A DNA stretch of 60,928 nucleotides from Bacteroidota bacterium (GCA_013298895.1 JAAFJM010000020.1:1-60928), one strand, 5' to 3'; shown: positions 11,414 to 21,806, counted from the stretch's first letter. Notes: generated from the letters alone by a model not told the origin. Numbers and translations are program-made.

Positions 11414-11898
11414 AAAACATAAAAAAAAGTAGAATTTTAACTACAAACCTTATAATACTTCGTGTTAAAACTATTTAATATGTATAAATAATAATTTTGG
11501 CTTACAATTTAATTTAAGAAATATTTTTTGACTTTATAAAACAAGCTAAATTGTTCAAAATACCTATTATATATTAAAAAGATGGTAAATACTATGGTTT
11601 AAATTAAAAAATGTCACCATACCATCCATGAGTTGACATGTTATAAGTCGCTCATTTAGAAAAATTTTAAAAAACCACTCATTAATTTATTATTTAAAAA
11701 ATTTTAAAAAAAATAGTTTTATTTATGAAATTTTAATCCTATCCTTATATTTATTATTTATCGTTAATAATTTGAAGGCATTTAAAATCACAAAAAAGGA
11801 AGTTTGACTTTTTTTTATTCTAAAATTTTTGAGTTATGTTAATTAAGTGTGATTTAAATAATAACTTATTTCGAGAATAAAAGAAGTCAACTATAAAC

Positions 11899-11932
11899 TT
11901 GGTAAATATTTAATTGTGATAAAATACCTTTG
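11899..11932 (+). promoter_or_regulatory. Candidate promoter for the TonB receptor at 12083
   Basis: TACCTTTG at 11925-11932 matches TAnnTTTG. A TTG at 11899-11901 is 23 bases upstream, wider than the 19-base gap seen at other promoters here. It would give a leader of about 145 bases. Confidence 0.35.
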
Positions 11933-12082
11933 AAAAACAAAAAAGTTTAATTCTGTTATGATAAAACGTATATTAAGTTATCAATTAATTATTGATATTA
12001 AGAATTAAAACTTAGTAAAAATAACAAAAAATAAAAGGCGTTTGTTATTTAATTAATAATTATATTTTCGAAGCAATTAATT

Positions 12083-15031
12083 ATGTATAATTTGAAAACA
12101 CTTTTACTTTCTATTTCAATAATAATTATTGGTTTTAAAAGCGCCATTGCACAAACTACTTTAAAAGGAAACGTAGTAGATACAAAAACAAATGAAAAAC
12201 TAATTGGGGTTTCAGTTTTAGTAAAGGGTTCAACTAAAGGTTCACAAACCGATTATGATGGACAATTTATTTTAAAAACCACATCCGAATTACCGTTGGT
12301 ATTGGTAGTAAAATATTTAGGTTATGAAACCAAAGAAATCAATATAACTGATGCAAAAGCCAAAATAAACGTTAGACTTAGCAAATCGGAAAAAGCACTA
12401 AAGGAAGTAAATGTGCGCGATAGCCGTATAACAGAAAAAATTAAACAAAATCCATTAACGGTTGAAACCATGGACGCTATTGCCATTAAGACTACTCCTG
12501 CTGCTAATTTTTACGAAGGTTTAGCTCATTTGAAAGGGGTTGATATTACATCGGCAAGTATTGGATTTAAAATAATAAATACCCGTGGTTTTAACTCTAC
12601 TTCTCCAGTACGTTCGCTTCAGTTAATTGATGGAGTTGACAATCAATCGCCAGGACTAAACTTTAGTTTAGGTAATTTTTTAGGAGCATCAGAACTTGAT
12701 ATTCAAAAAGTAGATTTAGTAGTAGGTGCAAGTTCGGCTTATTATGGTCCAAACGCCTTTAATGGCGTAATTAACATGCAAACTAAAAGTCCGTTTTTAT
12801 ATCCTGGATTAAGTGCACAAGTTAAAGTTGGCGAAAGAAGTTTAACCGAAACTGCTATACGTTGGGCTCAAATAATTAAAAACAAAGATGGCATAGAAAA
12901 ATTTGCCTATAAAATGAACGTATTTTACATGCAAGCTAACGATTGGAATGCTACCAATTTGGATGCAACCTCTCAATCGCCTGTGGGTAGAAACAATGCT
13001 GGAAGTTATGATGCAGTTAACCGATATGGTGATGAGTTTACCAGCAATATTTTTTATACACCACTTTCTTTAGCATCAAGCGTTGGAAAAGGATATTATT
13101 TAAGAAATGGATATGATGAAAAAGACTTGGTGGACTACAACTCAAAAAATTTAAAATTAAGTGGTGCTGCACATTATAAAGTAACTAAAAATACAGAATT
13201 AATATATGCTACTAGTTTTGGAACAGGAACTACAGTTTACCAAGGCGAAAACCGCTTTAGCTTAAGAGATATTTTATTCTTCCAAAATAAATTGGAACTT
13301 AAAAAAGACAATCGTTTTTTTATACGTGCTTATGCTACTAACGAAGATGCAGGTAATAGTTACGATGCTTACAACACTGCTTTATTATTACAAAAAGCAG
13401 CAAAAAGTGATGAAAACTGGGGTAAAGATTATAACAATTCATTAACCGCTAACCTTTCGCCAGTAGTTAACAAATGGATTCAAGATAATTTAGGACAAGG
13501 GATTAGGCTTGATACTATTCCAGGTGCAAACAACCAACGTTTAAATTTTATTGACAATTATTGGAGAACTTATTTTACAGACTCTTTAAACAAATACCAT
13601 GGTTTAGCGCGCGATATTGCCAATGCAGGTGGTGTTGGAAATGTAAATGGAATTGACCGTTTTGTTCCTGGCACAGCTCGATTTGATTCGGCTTTTAAAG
13701 CCATTACATCACGCACCAACCAAAATGGAGGTTCACGCTTTTTTGACCAATCGGCTTTATATCATGTAGCTGCAGAATTTAAATTTAACACTGATGAACT
13801 TTCAAAAAAGAATGCCAGCAAAACAAATGTAGATGTTACTTTGGGTGGAAATTACCGAATTTATGTACCTTACTCGCAAGGAACAATTTTTAAAGATGGT
13901 GAAGAAACAAGGACCGTTTATGCTAGAGATGCACAAGGCAATATCTTAAAACAATTAAGCGATGGAAAAGACTCCATAATTGGTAAAGAAAGCGTTGGCT
14001 TTACTCAAATTACCAATCAAGAATTTGGTGCATACATTGGCTTTGAACGAAAGTTTATAGAAAATAAATTAAAAGTAAGTGTTACAAATAGGGTTGATAA
14101 AAACCAAAACTTTAACTTTTTATGGTCCCCAGCTGCTACTTTGGTTTACACTCAAAAGAAAAATGTATTTCGTTTCTCACTTTCATCGGCAGTTAGAAAT
14201 CCAACTTTAACAGATCAATATTTTAACTTAAACGTAGGAAGAGCAACTCTTTTAGGAAATTTATCAGGATATAAAGGACTCATTACCATTGATACCCTTC
14301 GTGATATTTTGGTTAACAACAACCGCTATAGAAATGGAGAAGACAGACTAAAAACATCATCTTTCGACATAGAGGCAATTAGACCAGAACGCTGCAAAAC
14401 AGTTGAATTTGGATACAGAGGAAATATTACAGAAAAACTATTTGTGGATGCAAGTTATTACTTTAGTTGGTATGAAGATTTTTTAGGTTATAAAATTGGC
14501 GCTCAAGTAATTTGGGATTCGTTAAATCCATTTCCTAGTTCAGTAAACGCATTTAGGGTAACCACCAACTCAAAAGACATTGTAACAACACAAGGATTTA
14601 CAATTGGATTAAATTATTTTTATAAAAACTACCTAGGATTTAGTGGCAATTATAGTTGGAATAAATTAGATAGAGGTGGCAGCAGCGATCCAATTATTCC
14701 AGCATTTAACACCCCAGAACATAAATTTAACCTAGGTGTAAATGGCCGCGATATTAATTACTTAAAGAAAAAAGAAAAGTGGGGTTACGGGGTAAACTTT
14801 AAATGGCAAGAAGGTTTTCTGTTTGAAGGATCACCACAATTTACAGGGGTGGTTCCATCTTATGGAATGCTAGATGTACAATGGAATAGCACCATTTCGA
14901 AACTTAATGCTGTATTTAAATTAGGTGCAAGTAACATTTTAAATAACACTGTTTATCAAGTTTATGGTGGTCCGTATGTGGGTCGTATGGCTTACGCATC
15001 TATTACTTTTGAGTTAAATAAATGGAAATAA
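12083..15031 (+). CDS. TonB-dependent receptor with carboxypeptidase-regulatory-like domain
   Basis: 982 residues. Signal peptide of about 23 residues ending SAIAQ. Residues ~27-110 are a CarboxypepD_reg-like beta-sandwich (LKGNVVDTKTNEKLIGVSVLV...). Residues ~120-240 are the plug, with TRGFNS, LIDGVDNQSPG and VVGASSAYYGPNAFNGVINM. The remainder is a long 22-strand-type barrel ending MAYASITFELNKWK. The protein would import a large substrate across the outer membrane with TonB energy. There is no SusD-like lipoprotein next door, so this is not a classical SusCD polysaccharide pair, and the substrate cannot be told. It is transcribed away from the giant surface protein and is separated from RecQ by about 300 bases. 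ATG at 12083 is the only start that keeps the whole signal peptide. Confidence 0.9.
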   Translation: MYNLKTLLLSISIIIIGFKSAIAQTTLKGNVVDTKTNEKLIGVSVLVKGSTKGSQTDYDGQFILKTTSELPLVLVVKYLGYETKEINITDAKAKINVRLSKSEKALKEVNVRDSRITEKIKQNPLTVETMDAIAIKTTPAANFYEGLAHLKGVDITSASIGFKIINTRGFNSTSPVRSLQLIDGVDNQSPGLNFSLGNFLGASELDIQKVDLVVGASSAYYGPNAFNGVINMQTKSPFLYPGLSAQVKVGERSLTETAIRWAQIIKNKDGIEKFAYKMNVFYMQANDWNATNLDATSQSPVGRNNAGSYDAVNRYGDEFTSNIFYTPLSLASSVGKGYYLRNGYDEKDLVDYNSKNLKLSGAAHYKVTKNTELIYATSFGTGTTVYQGENRFSLRDILFFQNKLELKKDNRFFIRAYATNEDAGNSYDAYNTALLLQKAAKSDENWGKDYNNSLTANLSPVVNKWIQDNLGQGIRLDTIPGANNQRLNFIDNYWRTYFTDSLNKYHGLARDIANAGGVGNVNGIDRFVPGTARFDSAFKAITSRTNQNGGSRFFDQSALYHVAAEFKFNTDELSKKNASKTNVDVTLGGNYRIYVPYSQGTIFKDGEETRTVYARDAQGNILKQLSDGKDSIIGKESVGFTQITNQEFGAYIGFERKFIENKLKVSVTNRVDKNQNFNFLWSPAATLVYTQKKNVFRFSLSSAVRNPTLTDQYFNLNVGRATLLGNLSGYKGLITIDTLRDILVNNNRYRNGEDRLKTSSFDIEAIRPERCKTVEFGYRGNITEKLFVDASYYFSWYEDFLGYKIGAQVIWDSLNPFPSSVNAFRVTTNSKDIVTTQGFTIGLNYFYKNYLGFSGNYSWNKLDRGGSSDPIIPAFNTPEHKFNLGVNGRDINYLKKKEKWGYGVNFKWQEGFLFEGSPQFTGVVPSYGMLDVQWNSTISKLNAVFKLGASNILNNTVYQVYGGPYVGRMAYASITFELNKWK

Positions 15032-15335
15032 AATATTTATTTTTTGCTTAATCAAAGGCTAAAAAATGTATGTTATTTTCTTAAAAGTAATTTTTTAAGC
15101 ATTTTTAAGTACAAAATTATTAATGTAATTTTAATTTAAGGTTTGTATTTCCGATAATATTACTAATCCCTTACTTGCTTTCTTTCAACAAAATACGCTA
15201 AGTTCAATCTTAACAACACTTTGCACCCTTAATCATTTTAAATAAATGATATAAAATATTTTTGAATTAAAATTTTCAAAAATCAAAAGGTGTCTGTAAA
15301 TTAGCGTACTTTTTAGTAAATAAATAATACAAAAA
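15032..15335. other. 304-bp AT-rich gap between the TonB receptor and recQ
   Basis: No gene is visible. Short A/T-rich inverted repeats follow the receptor stop (for example CTTAAAA/TTTTAAG near 15080-15100), but none is a convincing terminator. A weak -7-like TACTTTTT at 15307-15314 precedes recQ. Confidence 0.4.
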
Positions 15336-17594
15336 ATGAAAGAAGAGAAAAGTGCCCCCAAGAAAGCCGTTAGCGAAAAAAAAACAGTAGCTAAGGCAAA
15401 CAAAAATACCAGCACTGTGGATTTGAAGGAGGCCTTAAAAAAATATTTTGGCTTTGAGGGATTTAAAGACGAACAAGAACAAATTATTCAAACCTTATTA
15501 AATGGAGATGATGTATTTGTAATAATGCCTACAGGAGGCGGAAAATCGCTGTGCTATCAATTGCCAGCATTAATGAAAGAAGGAACAGCTATTATTATTT
15601 CACCATTAATAGCTTTGATGAAAAACCAAGTAGATGCTATACGCTCTCTAGGAAGTGATAAAATTGCACATTTTTTAAATTCATCGCTTAATAAAACTGA
15701 AATTACCGCTGTAAAACAAGATATAACAGACGGTAAAACCAAGCTGCTTTACATTGCACCTGAAACCTTGAAAAAGGATGAAACAATAGACTTTTTAAAG
15801 TCAATCAATATATCATTTGTTGCAGTAGATGAAGCACATTGTATTTCGGAATGGGGACATGATTTTAGACCTGAGTACCGAAGAATCAAAGCCATGATAA
15901 AGGAAATAAAAGATGTTCCTGTTATGGCCTTAACAGCTACTGCTACTCCAAAAGTTCAACAAGATATTCAAAAGAATTTACAGATGTTGGATGCTACGGT
16001 TTTTAAATCATCGTTTAACAGAGACAATTTATATTACGAAGTTCGTTCAAAAGGCAAAAAAGGCGAGGCAATGAAAGACATTGTATCGTATATTAAACAA
16101 AGAATGAACGGCAAGTCGGGAATAATTTACTGTTTAAGCCGTAAAAAAGTAGAAGAAATTGCCAGTATTTTACAAGCCAATGGCGTTAAAGCACTTCCTT
16201 ATCACGCAGGACTAGATGCCAAAATGCGTGCCGATCATCAAGATAAATTTTTGATGGAAGACGCAGATGTAATTGTGGCAACCATTGCCTTTGGAATGGG
16301 TATAGATAAACCAGATGTGAGGTTTGTAATTCATTACGATATACCAAAAAGTATTGAGGGCTATTACCAAGAAACAGGTAGAGCAGGTAGAGATGGATTA
16401 GATGGAGAATGTGTGATGTATTACAATCCAGCCGATGCCGAAAAATTAGAAAAATTTTTAAAAGACAAACCAGTAGCCGAAAGAGAAATTGGCGAGTTAT
16501 TAATTTTTGAAATGCAGGCATTTGCTGAAACTTCAGCTTGTAGACGTAAATTTTTATTAAACTATTTTGGTGAGGAATATGCTGAAAGCAGATGCAGCAG
16601 CAGATGTGATAATTGTAAACATCCAAAAGAAAAAATGGATGCTAGAGAGGATGCAGTATTAGCTTTACAAACCATTAATTCTACAAAAAGTAAACAGATT
16701 CTTAAAATTACAGTTGACATGATTGTGGGTAAAAAGAGCCACGAAGTTCAATTGGGAGGTTTGGATAAATCTACCTATTTTGGAAAAGGAAAAGATAAAG
16801 AAGAAAATTTTTGGAAATCTGTTTTACGCGGTTTATTACTAAATGGGCAAGTAACCAAAAATATTGAAACATACGGACTATTAAGTGTAAGCGAAAAAGG
16901 AGAAGAATTTATTAAAAACCCTACTCCTTTTGAAATAGCCTTAGACACCAAATTTGAACGCTTTACAGATGATGATGATGACAGCGGGAATGTAGAAATG
17001 GTTTACGATGAGGTGCTTTATGCTATGTTAAAAGACCTTTGTAAAAAAGAAGCTAAAGCCAAAAGCTTACCACCATACATCATTTTCCAAGAAACATCAT
17101 TGCAAGAGATGGCTTTTAAATATCCAATTACCATGGATGAATTGAGCAAAATTGTAGGTGTTAATCCAGGAAAAGCTCAAAAATATGGCAAACCATTTTT
17201 AGCCATTATTGATAAATATGTAAAAGAAAACGACATTGAAAGAACTGAAGATGTTGTTATCAAATCTGTCGTAAACAAATCAGCCAAAAAAGTAGTTATT
17301 ATAACCAATATTGATAAAAAAATAGCGCTTGCAGACATTGCTCGTAGCCAAAATATTAAGTTAGATGAACTATTAACCGAAATTGAAAATATAGTTTATT
17401 CGGGCACTAAATTGAACTTAAAGAAGTATGTAAACGATTTAGCAGATGAAGAAACAATTGGTTATGTAATAGACTTTTTCAGAGAAACCAATGACAATCC
17501 TGTGGAAGCCGCATTAGGTGAGTTTGGAGATGAATTTAGCAGAGAAGACTTGCATTTAATGCACATTCATTTTGTGAGTGAAATGGCTAATTAA
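15336..17594 (+). CDS. recQ: ATP-dependent DNA helicase RecQ
   Basis: 752 residues. After a short Lys/Ala-rich lead come the RecQ motifs: KDEQEQII (motif 0), Walker A MPTGGGKSLCYQLP near residue 65, DEAHCISEWGHDFRPEY near 163, ALTATAT, and the helicase-2 motif YYQETGRAGRDG near 345. Residues ~400-428 hold the zinc-binding cysteines (ACRRKFLLNYFGEE, then CSSRCDNC). An RQC winged helix (~430-540) and an HRDC domain (~565-650) follow. The extra ~100-residue tail with a helix-turn-helix-like stretch makes it longer than E. coli RecQ (about 610); this extended form is common in Bacteroidota. The enzyme unwinds DNA 3'-5' in recombination and fork repair. It stands alone and ends at strong terminators. 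Confidence 0.95.
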   Translation: MKEEKSAPKKAVSEKKTVAKANKNTSTVDLKEALKKYFGFEGFKDEQEQIIQTLLNGDDVFVIMPTGGGKSLCYQLPALMKEGTAIIISPLIALMKNQVDAIRSLGSDKIAHFLNSSLNKTEITAVKQDITDGKTKLLYIAPETLKKDETIDFLKSINISFVAVDEAHCISEWGHDFRPEYRRIKAMIKEIKDVPVMALTATATPKVQQDIQKNLQMLDATVFKSSFNRDNLYYEVRSKGKKGEAMKDIVSYIKQRMNGKSGIIYCLSRKKVEEIASILQANGVKALPYHAGLDAKMRADHQDKFLMEDADVIVATIAFGMGIDKPDVRFVIHYDIPKSIEGYYQETGRAGRDGLDGECVMYYNPADAEKLEKFLKDKPVAEREIGELLIFEMQAFAETSACRRKFLLNYFGEEYAESRCSSRCDNCKHPKEKMDAREDAVLALQTINSTKSKQILKITVDMIVGKKSHEVQLGGLDKSTYFGKGKDKEENFWKSVLRGLLLNGQVTKNIETYGLLSVSEKGEEFIKNPTPFEIALDTKFERFTDDDDDSGNVEMVYDEVLYAMLKDLCKKEAKAKSLPPYIIFQETSLQEMAFKYPITMDELSKIVGVNPGKAQKYGKPFLAIIDKYVKENDIERTEDVVIKSVVNKSAKKVVIITNIDKKIALADIARSQNIKLDELLTEIENIVYSGTKLNLKKYVNDLADEETIGYVIDFFRETNDNPVEAALGEFGDEFSREDLHLMHIHFVSEMAN

Positions 17595-17610
17595 AAGCAC
17601 CACATAAAAT

Positions 17611-17650
17611 AAAAAAACCTTTAAACTAAAATTAGTTTAAAGGTTTTTTT
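17611..17650. terminator. Bidirectional terminator after recQ
   Basis: A perfect 18-bp inverted repeat (17611-17628 with 17633-17650), 4-base loop, with a T run on the recQ side and an A run on the other. It starts 17 bases after the recQ stop, between convergent genes. Confidence 0.85.
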
Positions 17651-17673
17651 TATGAAGTATTAACGAACAAAAA

Positions 17674-17697
17674 AAAGCATCGCCTTGGCGATGCTTT
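17674..17697 (-). terminator. Terminator of the T9SS surface gene (first of two)
   Basis: An 11-bp stem (AAAGCATCGCC with GGCGATGCTTT) and a 2-base loop, next to an A run at 17668-17676 that would be a U tract on the minus-strand transcript. Confidence 0.75.
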
Positions 17698-17721
17698 ACA
17701 AATAAATCTTAAACAAATTAT

Positions 17722-17747
17722 AAAAAGCGGTTTATAAGCCGCTTTTT
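17722..17747. terminator. Terminator directly after the T9SS surface gene
   Basis: A 9-bp stem (AAAAAGCGG with CCGCTTTTT) and an 8-base loop, 17 bases past the minus-strand stop codon. A/T flanks on both sides make it usable in either direction. Confidence 0.7.
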
Positions 17748-17763
17748 ATATTTGAAAGTTTAT

Positions 17764-20700
17764 TTATTTAATAACTGAAAGTTTAGCGGTTTTAGCTCCT
17801 TTTTCTGAAACAATGTTTACAAAATAGAAACCATTTAATAAATCGTTAGTAGGAATTTCTACACTGTTAAAACCTTTATTAAATTGGTTAGAAACTGTAG
17901 TTCCAACTATTTTACCACTCAAATCAACTATAGCAATAGTTACTTGGCTATTTTCGTTTAATTCAAACTCAACTGCAACTTGGCTGCTAGCAGGATTTGG
18001 ATATAATTTTAAAGCAGAAACTGCATTTACTTCAACTACGCCAGTAGTATTTTTACCAGTTAAAGCAATTGCTTGTTCAACTAAATTAGTACTGTTAAAT
18101 TTAATACTATCGCTAACTGAACCAGTAGTAGCGCGTTTAAAGCGACAGAATAATTTAGTAGTTCCAATATTACCATCTACATCAGGAGTAATATTCCAAG
18201 TGTTTTTATAAGTTACTGAATCGTTTGAAAGTTCAAAATCGTTACCAACTGTTATAGCTAAATCAGCTACTAAGTTTTGTGCGTTGAATGTAAATGAAAC
18301 TGGAGCAGTTGGAACCATACCGTTAGTAGTAAACATTGGTAAATTAGCAGTAGATAATGAAACAATTGGAGTAGCAGGAACAACTGCTATACCTGAAACT
18401 GCAACTGGCACAGCAGCACCATTCACTGTATTGAACGATACAAAGCTATTAGGAGCAGAAGCGCCAGCTACACTTGGATTAAAGCGAATGTAAACTGTAG
18501 TGTTAGCTAAAGTAGTACCTGTTTTATTAATAGTTACCGAAGTAGTAAAGTTAACTGAATCTAAAGATAATTCGAAACCAACAGGAGCAGTTGCAATAAC
18601 ATTATCAACTAAACGAGTTCCATTAACAACTACTGATGAAGCAACAGACGGTTTACCAAATGTAGTATATAAAGTTGGCTCAACTGTAGAATTAACCGTA
18701 ATAGCCGGAGATGAATTTCCATTTACAAACATTACCACATTGGTAGCACTTGAAGTAGTTGAAGGATTTGCTGAAGAAACATGAACATATAACTGTTGGT
18801 TTTGTGCCGATTGAACAACTGGATTGTAACGCACATAAACCATTGTAGGAGCAACAATTCCACCAACATTTCCTAATTTAATTACCGATACATAATTTGA
18901 ATTATCTAACGATACTTCAAAACTAGAAGGAGCAGTTACAACTAATGAATCAGTTCCTAAATTAACACCACTAACTGTAATAATTTGCGCTGATGAAGGA
19001 ACAGCTGGAGTTGTAAAAATAGTTGTAAATACCAATGAATAAGAAGTTGAATAAGCAGCTACAGCTTTTGCATTAGCAGCTAAAGCTCTACCTGTTACTG
19101 CAATATTTCTAGTAGCAGCACCAGTGCTTGAAATAGCTACATTACCTGAAGCAGTACCAGCAGCTGATGGATTATAGCGTACATAAACTTTGGTATTAGC
19201 CAATACCGCAGCAGTAGGAATATTTAAGTTTAATGAAGTAACTGGAGTTGTAAATACTGAATCAATTGATAATTGGAAACCAGCAGGTGCAACCACTTTT
19301 ACAGTATCGCTTAATTTAACACCTGATAATGAAACAGCATAAGCCAATGATGGAGTTCCTACAATGGTAGCAATTTCAGTTAACTGAGCTGGTGATGAAG
19401 TTAAAGTAGCAGCTGAATTCCCAGCTAAAGCAATATTGATAGCATCAATAGTTTTAGATGATACAACTAAATTACCGCTGTGTGATGCAGAAGCAGTTGT
19501 AGGATTGTACCTTACATAAACCAAAGTAGATGCAAAAGAAGGTTTAACAGGGTTGTTTAAAGTTAAAGTTTGAGCAAAACCCGAAGTAGCATTTAACGAA
19601 ATTTCAAAATTACTAGGAGCTACTAAAGCTACTGTATCAACTAAGTTTTTACCTAAAATGCTAAACATAGCAGAGGTTGGAGCACCAACAGCATTGTTAA
19701 AACTTAAAGAACTTTCAGTTACATTTAGATAAGCAGCAGCAGGTGCTACAGCAGTTCCGTTTAATGCAATATTTAATGGGCTAAAATCAGCTGAAACAGT
19801 TGAAGAAATATTTAAGAAACCATTGTTAGAACCAGTAGAGGTTCTATTAAAACGTACAAATATTGTATCATTAACAGTAGGACCATTTTTAGAAATATTA
19901 GCAGCCCAACCAGTAGTTCTGCTCCAAGAAATTTCAAAATTAGTTGGTGCAGTAATATTTATATTACCAGCTAAAGCACTTGCAGTTAATACCACCCATT
20001 TTACTTGTAAAGGTTGACCTAAAATAATATTAAATGGAGCCAAGCTAGAGGCAGTAACAGCAACACTTGGAGAAGGAATAACAGCAATTTTTGGATGGCT
20101 AAAATTAGATGCATTAGCAAATGGACTTCCAACTGCTAAAGTATAGTCAACACTTGAAAAATCTAACTGATTTAATGCACCGTTAGTAGTACCTAAATAA
20201 ATTGGGTTAGTAAATTCTGTACCAACAGTTAAAGTTGTTCTAACTGTATCATTGTCAGTAGCACCTGTAAAACCAACAGTTGGACCGTTTATTAACCAAG
20301 TACGCATCCATGAAGTTCCTAAATTTACAAGGTTATAGATAGGTGCATTTTGGCTGTTAAATCTAACATCACTTCCTGTAGCAGTTGAAATAAAAGTTGA
20401 ATTTCTTAATGAAATTTGATCATCGAAAGCTCTAGTTTGTGTAGTAGCAGGGAAAGCTCCTGATGGGTTTCCTAATTGGAACAATGTTGGATAACCCCAA
20501 ATTACTGAATTAAATACCGATGTAGAAACATTTGTTCTATACTCTAAACCTCTACCAAAACGCGAGTTTGCAGTAGTTGATAAAGTTGTTCTGTTTGAAC
20601 CAGCTTTAATTGGACCAACTAAAGTTAAGTTGGAAATAATTGGAGCCGTAGTTGGAGTTGGAATTTGAGTATTAGGATTAACTACACCAGATGTTCCTAA

Positions 20701-21690
20701 ACCTGTATTATTATCATGCTCTAAACCATTTGATGTACCAGTTGGTGAAGTTTCAAAAACAGCAGGATTACGAACACCTAATAAATATTGACATTTACCA
20801 TTGTAACCTTCGTCCATATCAAACTCATCATCAGTACCTGCAAATGCAATTAAGTATTTATGATTTACAGCACCACCAAACCATTCGTAGCTATCATCGT
20901 TTGAAAAACTAACCATGATATAATCGGCTTTAGTACCGTTACCAACACCCGCAAAGGTTAAACCGTTAATTTCTTGATCTGGTAAATAATTAAAACCAGC
21001 AAATTCAATACGCATGTAACGCATTGTTCCACTGTTATCAGCATCGTTTGGATTTAACCCACCACCATAATTAGCTAATGGATCAGAAGGTAAAGCTTCG
21101 TATTGACGAGCACCACCCGGAGTATTGGTGTGAGCATTGCCTATTAATAATAATCCACCCCAATCAGCTCTAACGCGTGAACCAGCAGCTTTACCTGAGG
21201 TAATTACAATTGGATGGTCTTTCGTACCAACTGCGTTTATTTTTCCGCCTTTGGCAACAATTAAAACACCAATGTTTGAGGTACTACCGCGTAAACAAGT
21301 TCCAGCAGGAATGGTTAAAGTAGCACCATTTAGAACGTGGATTGTTCCACTAATTTCGTACCATTTGTTGCTCGATAAAGTCAAGTCAGAAGAGATATCA
21401 CCACTTAAAACTACTTTTTCTGCAGCAGTTCCCACTGTGTAAAATTGTGGGTTACTTGAGTTATAACCTGCATCGCCTGGGTAAGCAGTAGCATTTGGAC
21501 TCCAATTAGCCCAAGGTTTACTCCAATCGGCTGAATTATTAGTTGGATCAGGATTATATCCTGATGAAATATTCTTAGTAGTTCCGTTTACTCCAAAAGC
21601 TCCACGATAGGGAACTGAATCAAAAAACTGGGCAAAACCATTACTGTAAATCATTACAGCTAGAATTAATAAGGAAATCTTTGTTTTCAT
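17764..21690 (-). CDS. T9SS-exported surface protein with six tandem Ig-like repeats
   Basis: 1308 residues. Signal peptide of ~20 residues ending NGFAQ. Residues ~85-540 form a domain (ISGTIHVLNGATLTIPAGT, DWGGLLLIGNA, GTDDEFDMDEGYNGK) known in Bacteroidota surface proteins encoded beside TonB receptors; it looks like a beta-helix. Residues ~545-1215 are six repeats of ~110 residues with the signature TAPxxFEISLD...VYVRYNP. Residues ~1225-1308 are a T9SS type A sorting domain (LKLYPNPASSQVAVEF, then LLNGFYFVNIVSEKG), so it should be exported and anchored at the surface by T9SS. It lies downstream of a TonB receptor on the same strand but has its own terminators and its own promoter box with matching layout. 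Probably a surface partner of that receptor; the ligand is unknown. Confidence 0.9.
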   Translation of the reverse strand: MKTKISLLILAVMIYSNGFAQFFDSVPYRGAFGVNGTTKNISSGYNPDPTNNSADWSKPWANWSPNATAYPGDAGYNSSNPQFYTVGTAAEKVVLSGDISSDLTLSSNKWYEISGTIHVLNGATLTIPAGTCLRGSTSNIGVLIVAKGGKINAVGTKDHPIVITSGKAAGSRVRADWGGLLLIGNAHTNTPGGARQYEALPSDPLANYGGGLNPNDADNSGTMRYMRIEFAGFNYLPDQEINGLTFAGVGNGTKADYIMVSFSNDDSYEWFGGAVNHKYLIAFAGTDDEFDMDEGYNGKCQYLLGVRNPAVFETSPTGTSNGLEHDNNTGLGTSGVVNPNTQIPTPTTAPIISNLTLVGPIKAGSNRTTLSTTANSRFGRGLEYRTNVSTSVFNSVIWGYPTLFQLGNPSGAFPATTQTRAFDDQISLRNSTFISTATGSDVRFNSQNAPIYNLVNLGTSWMRTWLINGPTVGFTGATDNDTVRTTLTVGTEFTNPIYLGTTNGALNQLDFSSVDYTLAVGSPFANASNFSHPKIAVIPSPSVAVTASSLAPFNIILGQPLQVKWVVLTASALAGNINITAPTNFEISWSRTTGWAANISKNGPTVNDTIFVRFNRTSTGSNNGFLNISSTVSADFSPLNIALNGTAVAPAAAYLNVTESSLSFNNAVGAPTSAMFSILGKNLVDTVALVAPSNFEISLNATSGFAQTLTLNNPVKPSFASTLVYVRYNPTTASASHSGNLVVSSKTIDAINIALAGNSAATLTSSPAQLTEIATIVGTPSLAYAVSLSGVKLSDTVKVVAPAGFQLSIDSVFTTPVTSLNLNIPTAAVLANTKVYVRYNPSAAGTASGNVAISSTGAATRNIAVTGRALAANAKAVAAYSTSYSLVFTTIFTTPAVPSSAQIITVSGVNLGTDSLVVTAPSSFEVSLDNSNYVSVIKLGNVGGIVAPTMVYVRYNPVVQSAQNQQLYVHVSSANPSTTSSATNVVMFVNGNSSPAITVNSTVEPTLYTTFGKPSVASSVVVNGTRLVDNVIATAPVGFELSLDSVNFTTSVTINKTGTTLANTTVYIRFNPSVAGASAPNSFVSFNTVNGAAVPVAVSGIAVVPATPIVSLSTANLPMFTTNGMVPTAPVSFTFNAQNLVADLAITVGNDFELSNDSVTYKNTWNITPDVDGNIGTTKLFCRFKRATTGSVSDSIKFNSTNLVEQAIALTGKNTTGVVEVNAVSALKLYPNPASSQVAVEFELNENSQVTIAIVDLSGKIVGTTVSNQFNKGFNSVEIPTNDLLNGFYFVNIVSEKGAKTAKLSVIK

Positions 21691-21711
21691 TTTTTATAAT
21701 ATAAATATCCG

Positions 21712-21719
21712 CGAAAGTA
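21712..21719 (-). promoter_or_regulatory. -7 element of the T9SS surface gene
   Basis: On the minus strand reads TACTTTCG, one mismatch to TAnnTTTG, 22 bases upstream of the start codon. No TTG sits at the -33 position; the repeat box at 21740 begins exactly 20 bases upstream of it, as expected for an activator-dependent promoter. Confidence 0.55.
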
Positions 21720-21739
21720 GATTGCCGTTGTTGTGTGTA

Positions 21740-21794
21740 TGTTACTTCAAAGTTATGCTTAGGTAAATGTAATATTACATAAATGTTAACTACA
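21740..21794 (-). promoter_or_regulatory. Five 11-bp direct repeats, OmpR/PhoB-type box
   Basis: On the plus strand the units are TGTTACTTCAA, AGTTATGCTTA, GGTAAATGTAA, TATTACATAAA and TGTTAACTACA, in exact 11-bp register. Four of the five keep TTA at positions 3-5. Seen from the gene the core is roughly GTAACA. Regulators of the OmpR/PhoB family bind direct repeats of this spacing; the TTAACA-like core recalls the Bacillus PhoP box. The regulator itself is not in the window. Confidence 0.6.
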
Positions 21795-21806
21795 CTTTTG
21801 GGGCAT

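Larger units (their letters stand above)
11332..12082. other. 751-bp AT-rich divergent intergenic region
   Basis: Lies between the divergent giant beta-helix gene and a TonB-dependent receptor. No coding potential or RNA gene is visible. It holds a candidate promoter for each side and long A/T runs. I see no 11-bp repeat box of the kind found upstream of the other receptor. Confidence 0.6.

Noticed and set aside
16186-16626. A 146-residue minus-strand ORF inside recQ
   Set aside because: It lies fully opposite conserved helicase and zinc-binding motifs and its translation resembles no family.
18284-18784. Two plus-strand ORFs opposite the T9SS gene
   Set aside because: They are antisense images of the repeated Ig-like units, with Thr/Val-rich shadow composition.
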